DNA of 64,000 nucleotides from Arthrobacter sp. ES3-54 (lineage in GTDB: Bacteria > Actinomycetota > Actinomycetes > Actinomycetales > Micrococcaceae), in NCBI RefSeq assembly GCF_029504395.1, contig NZ_JAQFIF010000004.1, positions 1 to 64,000 on the forward strand, read 5' to 3'. The notes under the pieces are model-generated. The model was not told the origin of the DNA, did not search any database, and was given only the letters and a program-made list of their open reading frames with translations. Positions 53,614 through 62,690 of this stretch are shown here, piece after piece. The first letter of the stretch is position 1, and every line of letters begins with the position of its first letter. Both the position numbers and the translations under genes were made by a program.

Positions 53614-54420
53614 ATGACCGTCACCTGGACGGAATTCCGCCGCGCCCGGCGCCGCTCCCGCCAGGCCTGGATTCTCCTGGCCGCAGCCGGCCTGGCCGTC
53701 CTCGTCGGCCTGGCCTGGTTCTTCACGGCCGGCCAGTTTGCCGCCGCGGAGCCGCGGACCACGGGTCCCAGCGAGGCCCCCGTGCTTGCCGGCAGATGGA
53801 TGAACGCGGTGGACCCCGTCCGGGCCGTGCCGGAGGGAAGTGCCGCCGGCGTGCTCGACATCCTTGCGGTCAAGGGGCGGTCGGCCAAGGACAACTATGA
53901 CCGGGGCGCATTCGGTCAGGCCTGGCTAGACGTCGACCGCAACGGCTGCGATACGCGCAACGACATCCTCCGCCGCGACCTGGCGGCCGCCGAATTTGTC
54001 AGCGGCTCCCGGTGCCAGGTGGCCGGCGGCACGTTCCAGGAACCCTACACCGGGCGCATGATCGCGTTCCGGCGCGGCGCCGAGACCAGCGCAGCGGTGC
54101 AGATCGACCATGTCGTGGCGCTGGGCGACGCGTGGCAAAAGGGCGCCCAGCAGCTCACCGCGCAACAGCGCGAACACCTGGCCAACGATCCCCTCAACCT
54201 GATCGCCGTCGACGGTCCCGCCAACCAGGACAAAAGCGCTTCCGACGCCGCCACCTGGCTGCCGCCCAACAAGGCGTTCCGCTGCCACTACGTGGCCCGG
54301 CAGATTTCCGTCAAGGCCGCCTACCGGCTGTGGGTCACGCCCGCGGAGAAGGAGGCGATGAAACGGATCCTCACGTCCTGCCCCGGGCAAGGGACGATCG
54401 TGCCGCGCCGGGCCCGCTGA
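53614..54420 (+). CDS. Membrane-anchored or secreted HNH nuclease (DUF1524-like)
   Basis: 268 residues. Basic N-terminus (FRRARRRSRQ), then a membrane segment (AWILLAAAGLAVLVGLAWFF). The nuclease domain carries DHVVALGDAWQKGAQQL with the metal/catalytic His, and LNLIAVDGPANQDKSASDAA with the Asn. CDTRNDIL and two more cysteines are compatible with disulfides outside the cell. Related exported nucleases are widespread in actinobacteria and may scavenge DNA. Confidence 0.83.
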   Translation: MTVTWTEFRRARRRSRQAWILLAAAGLAVLVGLAWFFTAGQFAAAEPRTTGPSEAPVLAGRWMNAVDPVRAVPEGSAAGVLDILAVKGRSAKDNYDRGAFGQAWLDVDRNGCDTRNDILRRDLAAAEFVSGSRCQVAGGTFQEPYTGRMIAFRRGAETSAAVQIDHVVALGDAWQKGAQQLTAQQREHLANDPLNLIAVDGPANQDKSASDAATWLPPNKAFRCHYVARQISVKAAYRLWVTPAEKEAMKRILTSCPGQGTIVPRRAR

Positions 54421-54440
54421 GGGACCGGGAAGCGGGGTGA

Positions 54441-54482
54441 CGGTGCTTCATTGGCGGTGCTTCATTGACGGTGCTTCTTTGA
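54441..54482 (+). repeat. Three 14-bp tandem repeats
   Basis: Units CGGTGCTTCATTGG, CGGTGCTTCATTGA and CGGTGCTTCTTTGA lie head to tail immediately upstream of a TAGACT box (54492-54497). They occupy the promoter region of the next gene. Confidence 0.6.
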
Positions 54483-54502
54483 CTTGCTCAGTAGACTGCA
54501 GC

Positions 54503-54961
54503 ATGGACATTGTGCGATACATGACGCCGTTGCTTGGCACGTGGCAGGGACAGAACCGCTCCCGGATCATGCCCACGGACGACTACAGGGATTCGGCGGC
54601 CACCGCCGCAGTGCAGGTGACCGCGGCGTATTTCGCGAGCCTCGCCTACACCTGGTCGGACGGCGAAAGCCCGCAGGAAGGCCTGTTGCTCGTGGCCGGC
54701 GGAGCGTCCGATGCGGAGCCCGCCGCTGCGGTGTGGGTGGACTCCTGGCACACGGGCAAGGCACTGATGCAGTTCTCCGGGACCGTGGACGGGGACGGTG
54801 TCCTCCGGCTCAACGGCTCCTACGCGGCACCGACCGGCCCGGACTGGGGCTGGCAGATCCACATCCACCCGGGGGAGGGCCAGGGCGGCCGCATCACCAT
54901 GCACAACGTCGTCCCAGCTGAGGACCCCTATCAGGTGGTGGAGCTGGTACTTGAACGGTAG
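54503..54961 (+). CDS. DUF1579-like small protein
   Basis: 152 residues, MDIVRYMTPLLGTWQGQNRS onward. The pattern of strands (SLAYTWSDGESPQEGLLLVA, LMQFSGTVDGDGVLRLNG, GWQIHIHPGEG) resembles DUF1579-type lipocalin-like proteins. TAGACT five bases before the ATG fixes this start; an earlier in-frame start would read through the tandem repeats. Unknown function; the next gene follows in nine bases. Confidence 0.55.
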   Translation: MDIVRYMTPLLGTWQGQNRSRIMPTDDYRDSAATAAVQVTAAYFASLAYTWSDGESPQEGLLLVAGGASDAEPAAAVWVDSWHTGKALMQFSGTVDGDGVLRLNGSYAAPTGPDWGWQIHIHPGEGQGGRITMHNVVPAEDPYQVVELVLER

Positions 54962-54970
54962 GGTACCGGC

Positions 54971-55681
54971 ATGGACATCATCCTCGTACCCGGATTCTGG
55001 TTGGACGCCTCATCGTGGGCGGTCGTCACCCCGCCGCTCGCCGCGGCCGGGCATAAGGTCTACCCGCTGACGCTGCCGGGCCTGGAGTCGGCCGACGCGC
55101 CGCGCGCCGGCATCGGCCTGCGCACCCACATCGACGCCGTCGTGGCCAAGATCGATTCCTTCGATGCGCCCGTGGTCCTTGTGGGCCACTCCGGCGGCGG
55201 AGCCATCATCCATGGCGCCGTCGATGCCCGCCCGGACCGGGTGGCCCGGGCAATCTACGTGGACAGCGGTCCGCTCGCCGACGGTGGCGTCATCAACGAC
55301 GAACTCCCGGCCGACGGCGACGACGTGCCGCTGCCGCCGTGGGAGCTCTTCGAGGACGCGGACCTCACCGACTTGACCGACAGCCTGCGTGCCATGTTCC
55401 GCGCCCGTGCCGTCCCGCAGCCCCGCGGCGTGGCCCAGGACCGGCAGCAGCTCAAGGATGAACGCCGTTTCGACGTCCCGGCCACCGTCATTGCCTGCGA
55501 ATTCCCGTCCTCGATGCTCAAGGAAATGATTGCCGGGGGCCACCCGTACGTGGCGGAACTCGCACGGATCCGCGACGTCGACTACGTGGACCTGCCCACC
55601 GGTCACTGGCCGCAGTTCACCAAGCCGGCCGAGCTCGGCGCCGCCATCCTGGCCGCCGTCGACCGCACCTCGGGCGGCTAG
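54971..55681 (+). CDS. Alpha/beta hydrolase
   Basis: 236 residues. VPGFWLDASSW at the N-terminus, nucleophile Ser in LVGHSGGGAIIHGAV near 77, and catalytic His in LPTGHWPQFTKP. The compact size matches the salicylate-esterase/hydroxynitrile-lyase-like group. Substrate unknown. It lies nine bases after the DUF1579-like gene, so both are probably one transcript. Confidence 0.83.
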   Translation: MDIILVPGFWLDASSWAVVTPPLAAAGHKVYPLTLPGLESADAPRAGIGLRTHIDAVVAKIDSFDAPVVLVGHSGGGAIIHGAVDARPDRVARAIYVDSGPLADGGVINDELPADGDDVPLPPWELFEDADLTDLTDSLRAMFRARAVPQPRGVAQDRQQLKDERRFDVPATVIACEFPSSMLKEMIAGGHPYVAELARIRDVDYVDLPTGHWPQFTKPAELGAAILAAVDRTSGG

Positions 55682-55722
55682 CCGACGGGCAGCTTCTGAA
55701 CTGGGGAAATTCCGCCGAAATT

Positions 55723-55798
55723 CCCACCTTTGGGACCCGCCGCCGGCGCGTCCCGCCAAACCGCCGGCGATTTCCTGCGCATCGGCGTCAAAGGTGGG
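55723..55798. terminator. Long inverted repeat between convergent genes
   Basis: CCCACCTTTG (55723-55732) pairs with CAAAGGTGGG (55789-55798); two CGCCGGCG dyads lie inside. Probable bidirectional terminator for the hydrolase and def genes. Confidence 0.5.
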
Positions 55799-55834
55799 GA
55801 AAATCCGCGTACAGCCGCGCCTAACTGCCTGCCG

Positions 55835-56407
55835 TCAGTGGCCGAACGGGTCCGGATCCACGCCCGGCATCCAGGTCAGGCCGGAAACGCCCCAGCCGCT
55901 GCGCTTGGCCTGCTTCATGGCCTTGCGGGCATAACGGTCGATCAGCCGGTTCACGTAGAGCTTGCCATCGAGGTGGTCGTACTCGTGCTGGATGACCCGG
56001 GCGAACCAGCCGGTTGCCTCGAATTCCACCGGCTTCCCGTCACCGTCGAAACCTTGGACCCTGGCCCACTCCGCCCGCTTGAGCGGATACTGGCCGCCCG
56101 GGAAGGACAGGCACCCTTCCTCTTCCTCGTCGGGGTCCGGCAGCGCGCCGGAGATCTTGGAGAGCGTCAGGACAGGATTGACCACGACGCCGGTGGGCGG
56201 GGCGCCGTCGTCGTTGTCGTACTTGTACACGAAGAGCCGTTTGCCGACCCCTACCTGGGGGGCAGCCAGCCCGACGCCGTTGGCGGCGTCGTTGGTCTCG
56301 AACATGTCGGCGATCAGGGTGCGGAGCTCGTCGTCGAAGACTTCGACTTCCGCGGCCCGGCGGTGCAGCACGGGCTCGCCCCAGATCGTGATGGGCAGGA
56401 CGGTCAT
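55835..56407 (-). CDS. def: Peptide deformylase
   Basis: 190 residues with the three motifs GVGLAAPQVG, EGCLSFPG and QHEYDHLDG (Cys and two His bind the metal, Glu is catalytic). It removes the formyl group from new proteins. The C-terminal 30 residues exceed the E. coli form, as is usual in actinobacteria. It follows the acyl-CoA dehydrogenase gene by 40 bases on the same strand. Confidence 0.95.
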   Translation of the reverse strand: MTVLPITIWGEPVLHRRAAEVEVFDDELRTLIADMFETNDAANGVGLAAPQVGVGKRLFVYKYDNDDGAPPTGVVVNPVLTLSKISGALPDPDEEEEGCLSFPGGQYPLKRAEWARVQGFDGDGKPVEFEATGWFARVIQHEYDHLDGKLYVNRLIDRYARKAMKQAKRSGWGVSGLTWMPGVDPDPFGH

Positions 56408-56447
56408 GTCAGTAAAGTTCCTCAGGTGCTGTTGGGGGTGCGGCGGC

Positions 56448-57602
56448 TCAGCCGGCGATGGTGCGGCCGACGACGTCGCGCATGATTTCGTTGGTGCCGC
56501 CGAAGATCGTCAGCAGCCGGGCGGCGAGGTAGGCCTGGGCCACCGGGTATTCCATGATGTAGCCGTAGCCGCCGTGGAGCTGGAGGCAGCGGTCCGTGAC
56601 GGACTTGGCCCGCTCGGACGCCCACAGCTTGGCGCGGGCAGCGCCGGCCGCGTCGAGCTCCCCGGCGTTGAACGCCAGCATGGCCTGGTCCACGTAGGTT
56701 TCGGTGACCTCGACCTCCGTGAGGATGTCGGCGAGTTCGAAGCGGCTGTTCTGGAAGTCGATGATCCGCTCGCCGAACGCGTTGCGGTCCTTCGTGTAGC
56801 GGACGGTCGCCTCGTAGGTGGCGCGCACGACGGCGGAGCTGGCCACGGCGATCGCTAGGCGGCCCTGGGGGAGCTGTTCGGCCGCGTACTGCAGGCCCTT
56901 GCCTTCCTCACCCACGAGATCCGCGTGCGGGACGCGGACGTTGTCGAAGAACAATTCGGCCGTGTCCGAAGCTTTGAGGCCCATCTTGTCCAGCTGCTTG
57001 CCGGTGTTGTAGCCCTCGCCCTTCTGGACCATGAAGAGCGAGAACGAGTCGTGGTTTCCGCGTCCGGTGCCGCCGTCGGTGCGGGCCAGGACCAGGGAGG
57101 CGTCGCCGGAGATGCCGTTGCCGATAAACGTCTTCTGGCCACTGATCAGCCAGTGGTCGCCGTCGCGCATGGCCTTGGTGCGGATGCCGCGCAGGTCGGA
57201 GCCGGCACCCGGTTCGGTCCAGGCAACCGAGGTGACCTTGTCGCCGGAGACCATGCCCGGCAGCCAGCGGGCCTTGAGGTCATCGGAACCGTACGCAAGC
57301 AGGTGGGGGAGGACCATGTCGTCGTGCAGGTGGAAGGCGAGGCCGACCGCGAGGTGGTTGCTCTTGGCGAATTCCTCGTCGAGCACTGCCCGGAAGCGGT
57401 AGTCGGACATTCCCATGCCGCCGAACTCTTCCGGCACGGCGAGACCAAGCAGGCCCTGTTCGCCGGCCGCCGACCACAGTTCCCGGGACATCATGTGCTC
57501 TTCGTCCCACTGGGCGTAGTGCGGGGCAATGGCGCGCACGTTGAACTCGGCCGCCATCTCACGGAACATCTCGTGGTCTTCTTCAAAGAGCGTGCGCTTC
57601 AC
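56448..57602 (-). CDS. Acyl-CoA dehydrogenase
   Basis: 384 residues from GTG 57602 with GGAAGG eight bases upstream; the frame stays open upstream across the tRNA-His terminator but is not coding. Flavin and substrate motifs: SVAWTEPGAGSDLRGIRTKA, FIGNGISGDASLV, and the closing LQLHGGYGYIMEYPVAQAYL with RLLTIFGGTNEIMRDVVGR. The Glu of FGGTNE is the position of one catalytic-base class (isovaleryl or long-chain types vary). It oxidises acyl-CoA in fatty-acid or branched amino-acid breakdown. Confidence 0.92.
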   Translation of the reverse strand: MKRTLFEEDHEMFREMAAEFNVRAIAPHYAQWDEEHMMSRELWSAAGEQGLLGLAVPEEFGGMGMSDYRFRAVLDEEFAKSNHLAVGLAFHLHDDMVLPHLLAYGSDDLKARWLPGMVSGDKVTSVAWTEPGAGSDLRGIRTKAMRDGDHWLISGQKTFIGNGISGDASLVLARTDGGTGRGNHDSFSLFMVQKGEGYNTGKQLDKMGLKASDTAELFFDNVRVPHADLVGEEGKGLQYAAEQLPQGRLAIAVASSAVVRATYEATVRYTKDRNAFGERIIDFQNSRFELADILTEVEVTETYVDQAMLAFNAGELDAAGAARAKLWASERAKSVTDRCLQLHGGYGYIMEYPVAQAYLAARLLTIFGGTNEIMRDVVGRTIAG

Positions 57603-57750
57603 TGCGTTTCCTTCCAATGACAGATCCCGGGACAACTGCGCCGTACTCCGAGCCATCCACGGCCGGCCCGTACAGCGGCGATCCAGCACCAGCACAGAAA
57701 CGGACATGGAAACGGACACAGACACAGACAAAAAACTCGGTACAGACAAC

Positions 57751-57782
57751 AAAGGCCGCACCGGATATCCGGTGCGGCCTTT
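57751..57782 (-). terminator. Palindromic terminator after tRNA-His
   Basis: A perfect 32-bp palindrome: 57751-57766 (AAAGGCCGCACCGGAT) is the exact inverse complement of 57767-57782. It lies 37 bases downstream of tRNA-His on the minus strand. Confidence 0.8.
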
Positions 57783-57818
57783 GGAAAAGGTCGGACAATC
57801 ACTGCCGTCCTTCATGAG

Positions 57819-57892
57819 GGTGAGCGACGGGGGTTGAACCCGCGACCTCCTGGACCACAACCAGGCGCTCTGCCAACTGAGCTACGCCCACC
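57819..57892 (-). tRNA. tRNA-His (GUG)
   Basis: Cloverleaf on the minus strand: acceptor GTGGGCG with CGCTCAC, extra G at -1 opposite discriminator C (the tRNA-His hallmark), D-arm GCTCAGTTGGCAGAGC, anticodon loop TTGTGGT (GTG) and T-loop TTCAACC. CCA is not encoded. Confidence 0.95.
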
Positions 57893-58082
57893 ATGTGCCG
57901 TACCAGGTCCTCCGGCGAACCGGCTGGCTGGAAAGGCAACGACAAATAGCTTACCTGTTGTTTGGGGATGGTTTTGCCACTTTTGCGATTTTCACCAAAA
58001 TTTCCGCAAAACGTGGCGCAGATTACTTTCTTGCGCCAGGTCCTTGCGGCGGGAGTCGCCGGCGGGTCCCTGCGGCGTGCCG

Positions 58083-58715
58083 CTACTCCGCCGGGGCGGG
58101 CGCGGCCGCTTCGCCGCCCATGACGCGCTTGGCGATCCGCTGCGCCGTGGCACTGTCCGGTCCGGGCGCGGGGACAAACACGGCCTCGCGGTAGTACCGG
58201 AGTTCGTCGATCGAGTCTTTGATGTCGCCGAGGGCGCGGTGTCCGCCCAGCTTGGCGGGGGACTGGAAGTAGGCCCGGGCAAACCAGCGGCGGGAGAGCT
58301 CCTTGATGGTGCTCACATCGATGACCCGGTAGTGCAGGTGCTCCACCACTTCGGGCATGTCGCGGACAAGGAACACGCGGTCGGTGCCCACGGAGTTTCC
58401 GCCGAGCGGGGCCTTCCTGGGGTCCGGCACCCATTTCTTGATGTAGTCGAGCACCGCTGTCTGCGCCTCGGCCATGGTCTTGCCGTGCGGGAGCTCTTCA
58501 AGGAGGCCGGACCGAGTGTGCATGTCGCGGACAAAGTCGCTCATCTGGGCCAGCGCGGCGTCGTCGGGTTTGATCACGACGTCGACGCCGTCACCGAGGA
58601 TGTTGAGCTCCGAATCGGTCACCAGGGCGGCCACCTCGATGAGGGCGTCATTCTTGGTGTCCAGGCCGGTCATTTCGCAGTCGATCCAGACGATGCGTTC
58701 GTTAGTAATAGGCAC
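58083..58715 (-). CDS. orn: Oligoribonuclease
   Basis: 210 residues. DEDDh exonuclease motifs: WIDCEMTGLD (DxE), SVGTDRVFLVRDMP (D), and HRALGDIKDSIDEL (HxxxxD). Orn degrades two- to five-base RNAs and pGpG. An Ala-rich 20-residue tail follows the family's end. Confidence 0.94.
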   Translation of the reverse strand: MPITNERIVWIDCEMTGLDTKNDALIEVAALVTDSELNILGDGVDVVIKPDDAALAQMSDFVRDMHTRSGLLEELPHGKTMAEAQTAVLDYIKKWVPDPRKAPLGGNSVGTDRVFLVRDMPEVVEHLHYRVIDVSTIKELSRRWFARAYFQSPAKLGGHRALGDIKDSIDELRYYREAVFVPAPGPDSATAQRIAKRVMGGEAAAPAPAE

Positions 58716-58785
58716 CCGCCCAGCCTAACCGTTCCGACGCCACGGAGCCGTCCGGTGCTAGGATTTCGGATACGCGGCCGTCGAA

Positions 58786-58811
58786 TTATTTCGTCAACTT
58801 ATTTCGTCAAC
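58786..58811 (+). repeat. Perfect 13-bp tandem duplication
   Basis: TTATTTCGTCAAC occurs twice in a row at 58786-58798 and 58799-58811, 74 bases before the mptB start; it alters the promoter or leader spacing of that gene. Confidence 0.6.
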
Positions 58812-58884
58812 GCGGAGCCCCGGGCCGGACAATGCGGCCGGCTGTGGGCGGAATTATGGCCCCAACAGATAGGACGATCCTGAC

Positions 58885-60510
58885 ATGACGGCGCCTGTGC
58901 CTGCGGCGGGGGAAACGGCTGCCGGTACGTCCCGCACGTCCACCGCCCGCTCCTCTGCGTCCGGCCGGTCTGCGCTCAGCCCGGCTGAGCTCACCCCGTT
59001 GGGGGACGCTGCCGTTGGCGACGTCGACAACCCCCGGTCCCCGATCCTTGCCGGGTTCCTGGGATCGCTGTTCATGACGATCGGTTCGATGGGCGTCGGC
59101 TGGCTGGCCCCCGCGTCCGAGCTTCGCCGTGTTCCGCTGTTCATCTGGATGCGCACCGAGCCCTGGGGCGTCGCCCTGTCCATTGTCCTGCTGGCCTTCG
59201 GCGGCATGCTGCTGGTCCGCGCCTGGCTGCGGCTCGGCCAGCGCGTCAGGGTCTGGGGAGCAGGCGCCCGCAAGGCCACGCTCCAGGCGACGGCGGCCTG
59301 GGGCCTGCCGCTGATGTTTTCCGTGCCGCTGTTCAGCCGCGACGTCTACGCCTACATCGGCCAGGGCCGGCTCATGGTGGAGGGCTTCAACCCCTACGAA
59401 AACGGCATTTCGGCGTTGTCCAACTACTTCCAGCTGGGCGCCGACAGGATGTGGACCGAGGCGCCCGTCCCTTACGGCCAGCTGTTCCTGTGGATCGAAC
59501 AGTTCGTGGTCTGGGCCACCAACGTGCACCCCGAAGGCAGCATCATGCTGTTCCGGGTGGCCGCACTGGTGGGCGTCGTCCTGTGCGTGATCTACGTGCC
59601 GAAACTGGCCGAGCTGCACGGCGTGAACCCGAACCGGGCCCTGTGGCTGACGGCAGCCAACCCGCTGTTCCTTACGAACTTCATCGCCAGCGTCCACAAC
59701 GACTCCCTCATGATCGGCCTTGCCCTGGCCGGCCTTTATTACTGCGCCACCCGCCGGGTGATCCTCGGGATCGTGCTGGTCACGCTGTCCATCTCGGTCA
59801 AGCCGATCACGGTTGTCTTCCTGCCGTTCATCGGCCTGCTCTGGGCGGGCAAAGGCGCCAGCTGGCCGCGCAAGTTCGTCTTCTGGGCCCTCACGGCCGG
59901 CATCAGCCTGGCCCTGCTGTATCTCATGAGCCGGGTCAATGGCTTCGGCTTCGGCTGGATCAACGGGCTGTCCGCCCCGGGCAGCATCTGGATCTGGTAC
60001 GCGCCCGTTGGCCTGATGGGCCTGATCGTGGCATCTATCGCCAACACCTTCGGGCTCGACGGCTGGGGACTGGCCAAGTGGGCGTTCGACGCCGGCAAGC
60101 TGCTCGCCGTCGGGATCGTCGCCTGGCAGATCTTCCGCGGTGACTACGACCGCCTGATGCGCCGGCTCACCCTGGCGTTCGCCGCCGTCGTGCTCCTGTC
60201 CCCGATGATCCAGTCCTGGTACATCGTCTGGCTCATCCCGCTCTTTGCCGTCACCGGCATCCGCGACGACTGGCAGGTCAAGGCGCTCTACTTCATCGTG
60301 TCCTTCTTCATGGTGTACGCGATCTCGGACCAGCTGGACGTCTTCCCGTACCTGCAGACCGCTGACCTGGGCCTGGCCCTGGCGCTGGCCCGCAACGCCG
60401 CGGCGATCATCGCCCTGCTGTTTGCCCTGTACCTGATCTTCCTGGACCCGAAGACCAAGCTGCTGTTCAGCAAGTCGGACGAGCCGGTCACCACGCGGCC
60501 GATCATCTAG
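58885..60510 (+). CDS. mptB: Alpha-(1->6) mannosyltransferase MptB-like (GT-C)
   Basis: 541 residues with about 12 membrane segments after a 50-residue Ser/Ala-rich cytosolic start. PLFSRDVYAYIGQGRLMVEG near 150 is the conserved GT-C loop with acidic and Arg residues, followed by GFNPYENG. MptB uses polyprenyl-phosphate mannose to extend the mannan core of lipomannan or lipoglycans, which fits an actinobacterial envelope. Stop overlaps the convergent AlkD-like gene by four bases. Confidence 0.85.
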   Translation: MTAPVPAAGETAAGTSRTSTARSSASGRSALSPAELTPLGDAAVGDVDNPRSPILAGFLGSLFMTIGSMGVGWLAPASELRRVPLFIWMRTEPWGVALSIVLLAFGGMLLVRAWLRLGQRVRVWGAGARKATLQATAAWGLPLMFSVPLFSRDVYAYIGQGRLMVEGFNPYENGISALSNYFQLGADRMWTEAPVPYGQLFLWIEQFVVWATNVHPEGSIMLFRVAALVGVVLCVIYVPKLAELHGVNPNRALWLTAANPLFLTNFIASVHNDSLMIGLALAGLYYCATRRVILGIVLVTLSISVKPITVVFLPFIGLLWAGKGASWPRKFVFWALTAGISLALLYLMSRVNGFGFGWINGLSAPGSIWIWYAPVGLMGLIVASIANTFGLDGWGLAKWAFDAGKLLAVGIVAWQIFRGDYDRLMRRLTLAFAAVVLLSPMIQSWYIVWLIPLFAVTGIRDDWQVKALYFIVSFFMVYAISDQLDVFPYLQTADLGLALALARNAAAIIALLFALYLIFLDPKTKLLFSKSDEPVTTRPII

Positions 60511-61190
60511 GCCGGCAGGTTCCTGAGCGCCTCCTTGCGGGAGAGCGGGCTGAGTTCGTCCCAGTGCCGCTGCACGAACGCCTGCACCCAGGCCGGATCC
60601 GTCCTGGCGTATTGGCGCAGCGCCCACCCGATCGCCTTGCGGATGAAGAACTCCGGATTATTGAGGTTGGCCTCGATCACGGCGGCCAGGAGGGCCGTGT
60701 CAGTGGCGGCCTTCGCCCCCAGTTGCGCCGTGATGGCGGCCCGCCGGACCCAGAAGTCGTCGTCCCTGCTCCAGCGCCCCAGCACCGGCGTCAGTTCTGC
60801 CCGGTGTGCCCGCAAGAGGGTGCCCAGCCGGTGCGCCACCCCGTCCACCAGGTCCCACCAGGCTCCGGTGCGGATGATTTCCTCGTAGAGTGCCAGCATG
60901 CTGAGCTCCCCGGCGGCGAGCTTGAGCCCCGTCAGCTCGATCGCGGCATAGCGCTCCTCACGGCAACTGGCGCTCCGCCACAGCGCGAGCACCGTTGACT
61001 GCAGTTCCGCCAGGCTGCCCGGCGGGTGGGCCGCGGCCGCTGCCTTGACGATCCCGCGGACCTCGGGAACCCGCACGCCCAGGGAGGGCATCTGCGACTT
61101 CATATAGGCCTGCGCCCCCGCGGCGCGGCCTGGATCGGCTGCCGCCCGCAGCGGGCCGCGGATCGCGTCAATCAGTTCAGAGGTGACCAT
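60507..61190 (-). CDS. AlkD-like DNA alkylation repair protein
   Basis: 227 residues, all-helical HEAT-like repeats. VRVPEVRGIVKAAAAAH, WWDLVDGVAHRLGTLLRAH, DDFWVRRAAITAQLGAKA and NNPEFFIRKAIGWALRQYAR match AlkD, a DNA glycosylase for bulky alkylated bases; the Asp and Trp of the WWDLVD and DDFWVRR blocks are its active-site residues. Confidence 0.88.
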   Translation of the reverse strand: MVTSELIDAIRGPLRAAADPGRAAGAQAYMKSQMPSLGVRVPEVRGIVKAAAAAHPPGSLAELQSTVLALWRSASCREERYAAIELTGLKLAAGELSMLALYEEIIRTGAWWDLVDGVAHRLGTLLRAHRAELTPVLGRWSRDDDFWVRRAAITAQLGAKAATDTALLAAVIEANLNNPEFFIRKAIGWALRQYARTDPAWVQAFVQRHWDELSPLSRKEALRNLPA

Positions 61191-61267
61191 GAGGCCACTG
61201 TAGACATCCTGCGGCGGGCTTTAGAGTTGAACCCAGCAAGCCGCGGCTCCGCGTCGGAAGGAAACCC

Positions 61268-62035
61268 ATGTCCATGATCAAGAGTCCTGAAGAGATCGCC
61301 CTGATGCGCGAGGCGGGCCGGGTGGTCGCCAACACGCTGGGGAGGGTCCGGGACGCCGCCGCCGTGGGCGTCTCGCTCAAGGAACTGGACGACGTCGCCG
61401 CAGCGTCCATCGCTGGCGCCGGCGCCACGCCGGCGTTCCTGAACTACCGGCCGCGGTGGGCGGCAGTGCCGTTTCCCGGGGTCATCTGCACGTCCGTCAA
61501 CGACGCCGTCGTCCACGGCATCCCCAATGAGTACCGGCTGCAGGACGGGGACCTGCTGAGTGTGGACTGCGGCGCGTTCCTGGAGGGCTGGTGCGGCGAT
61601 GCCGCCGTCAGCTTTATCGTGGGGACCCCGGACCCGGTGGACCAGGCCCTCATCGAGGCCACCGACGCCGCCCTGTTTCGGGGGATCGACGCGGCAAGGA
61701 TCGGGAACAAGATGGGGGATCTCGCCTACGCGATCGGCGGGGCGGCGCGCCGGGCAGGGTACGGGCTGCTTGCCGACCACGGCGGCCACGGGATCGGCCG
61801 GACCATGCACGCCGAGCCGCCCGTGCCCAACGACGGACGCCCCGGCCGCGGCATCAAACTGACCGAGGGCCTGGTCATCGCCATCGAGCCGATGCTGATT
61901 CTCGGCCGCAAGGACGATTACTACCATGACGACGACGAATGGACCCTCCGTTCCGCGAACGGTCGCCGCGCCGCGCACAGCGAGCACACCGTGGCCATCA
62001 CCGCGGACGGGCCCGTGATCCTGACGCTGCCTTAA
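61268..62035 (+). CDS. map: Methionine aminopeptidase, type I
   Basis: 255 residues from an ATG after GGAAGGAAACCC. Metal ligands: Asp in SVDCGAFLEGWCGDAA, His in DHGGHGIGRTMH, Glu in IAIEPMLILG and HSEHTVAI. Removes the initiator methionine. The window also holds def, but the two are 5 kb apart. Four-base overlap with the convergent GNAT gene. Confidence 0.94.
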   Translation: MSMIKSPEEIALMREAGRVVANTLGRVRDAAAVGVSLKELDDVAAASIAGAGATPAFLNYRPRWAAVPFPGVICTSVNDAVVHGIPNEYRLQDGDLLSVDCGAFLEGWCGDAAVSFIVGTPDPVDQALIEATDAALFRGIDAARIGNKMGDLAYAIGGAARRAGYGLLADHGGHGIGRTMHAEPPVPNDGRPGRGIKLTEGLVIAIEPMLILGRKDDYYHDDDEWTLRSANGRRAAHSEHTVAITADGPVILTLP

Positions 62036-62667
62036 GGCCCGCGGTGGGCGCCGGCCGGGGGCGCTGATGTCAGGCGGACGACGGCGCGCCCCGGCACCGC
62101 GTCGCTGACCACCGTGAAACCGGCGGCCAGGAAGAGCCCCACCGTGCCGTGATAGAGGTCTGCCGGGCCCGCCTTGGGCCGTTGGGCGGGATCGACCGGA
62201 TAACCCTCCACCACCGTGGCGCCGTGGGCGAAGGCGTGCTCGACGGCGGCTGCAAGCAGCGCCCCCGCCACACCGGTCCGGCGCTGGCCGGCGGAGACGA
62301 CAAAGCAACTCACCGACCACACCTGGTTCCCGCCGAGGTCCCGGACCACGTCAGGGGCGGACGCCAGAACCTTCGAGCGCAGGATCCTCGGATAACATCC
62401 GCGGGGCTCGACGGCGCACCAGCCCACTGGATTCCCGTCGCGGAAGGCCAGGACCCCGGGCGCCGGCTGGCCGGCGTCGAACTTGTCCCGCAACTGGCTC
62501 TTGCGCTCCTCCGGGGTCGACGCGGACCACTCGCTGCCGGTCAAGGCGAAGAACCGGCACCAGCACCGTGAGGGTTCGCCGCGGACGCCGAAGAGGCGCC
62601 CGACGTCGGCCCAGTCCGCCGCGGCGGTGGTAATGGCGGCCTGGCTCCGGGGTTCTGCTTCGCGCAT
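62032..62667 (-). CDS. GNAT-family acetyltransferase
   Basis: 211 residues. AWC..EPR block as VGWCAVEPRGCYPRILRSKV, acetyl-CoA loop VVSAGQRRTGVAGALLAAAV, and VVEGYPVDPAQRPKAGPADL. A CWCRFFALTGSEW segment near residue 35 is typical of one actinobacterial subgroup. Substrate unknown. Confidence 0.83.
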   Translation of the reverse strand: MREAEPRSQAAITTAAADWADVGRLFGVRGEPSRCWCRFFALTGSEWSASTPEERKSQLRDKFDAGQPAPGVLAFRDGNPVGWCAVEPRGCYPRILRSKVLASAPDVVRDLGGNQVWSVSCFVVSAGQRRTGVAGALLAAAVEHAFAHGATVVEGYPVDPAQRPKAGPADLYHGTVGLFLAAGFTVVSDAVPGRAVVRLTSAPPAGAHRGP

Positions 62668-62690
62668 GGAAAGAGGGTAGCGCCTGGTGC

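Noticed and set aside
51714..53894. 726-codon open frame on the minus strand
   Set aside because: Antisense to gap, whose motifs are unmistakable; composition is typical of a mirror frame.
57690..57730. ACGGACA/ACAGAC-rich run, possible microsatellite or CRISPR fragment
   Set aside because: Units are irregular and too few; no repeat-spacer structure anywhere in the window.
58807..60627. 606-codon open frame on the minus strand
   Set aside because: Antisense to the mannosyltransferase gene; very high Gln/Gly/Asp/Arg with no hydrophobic core.
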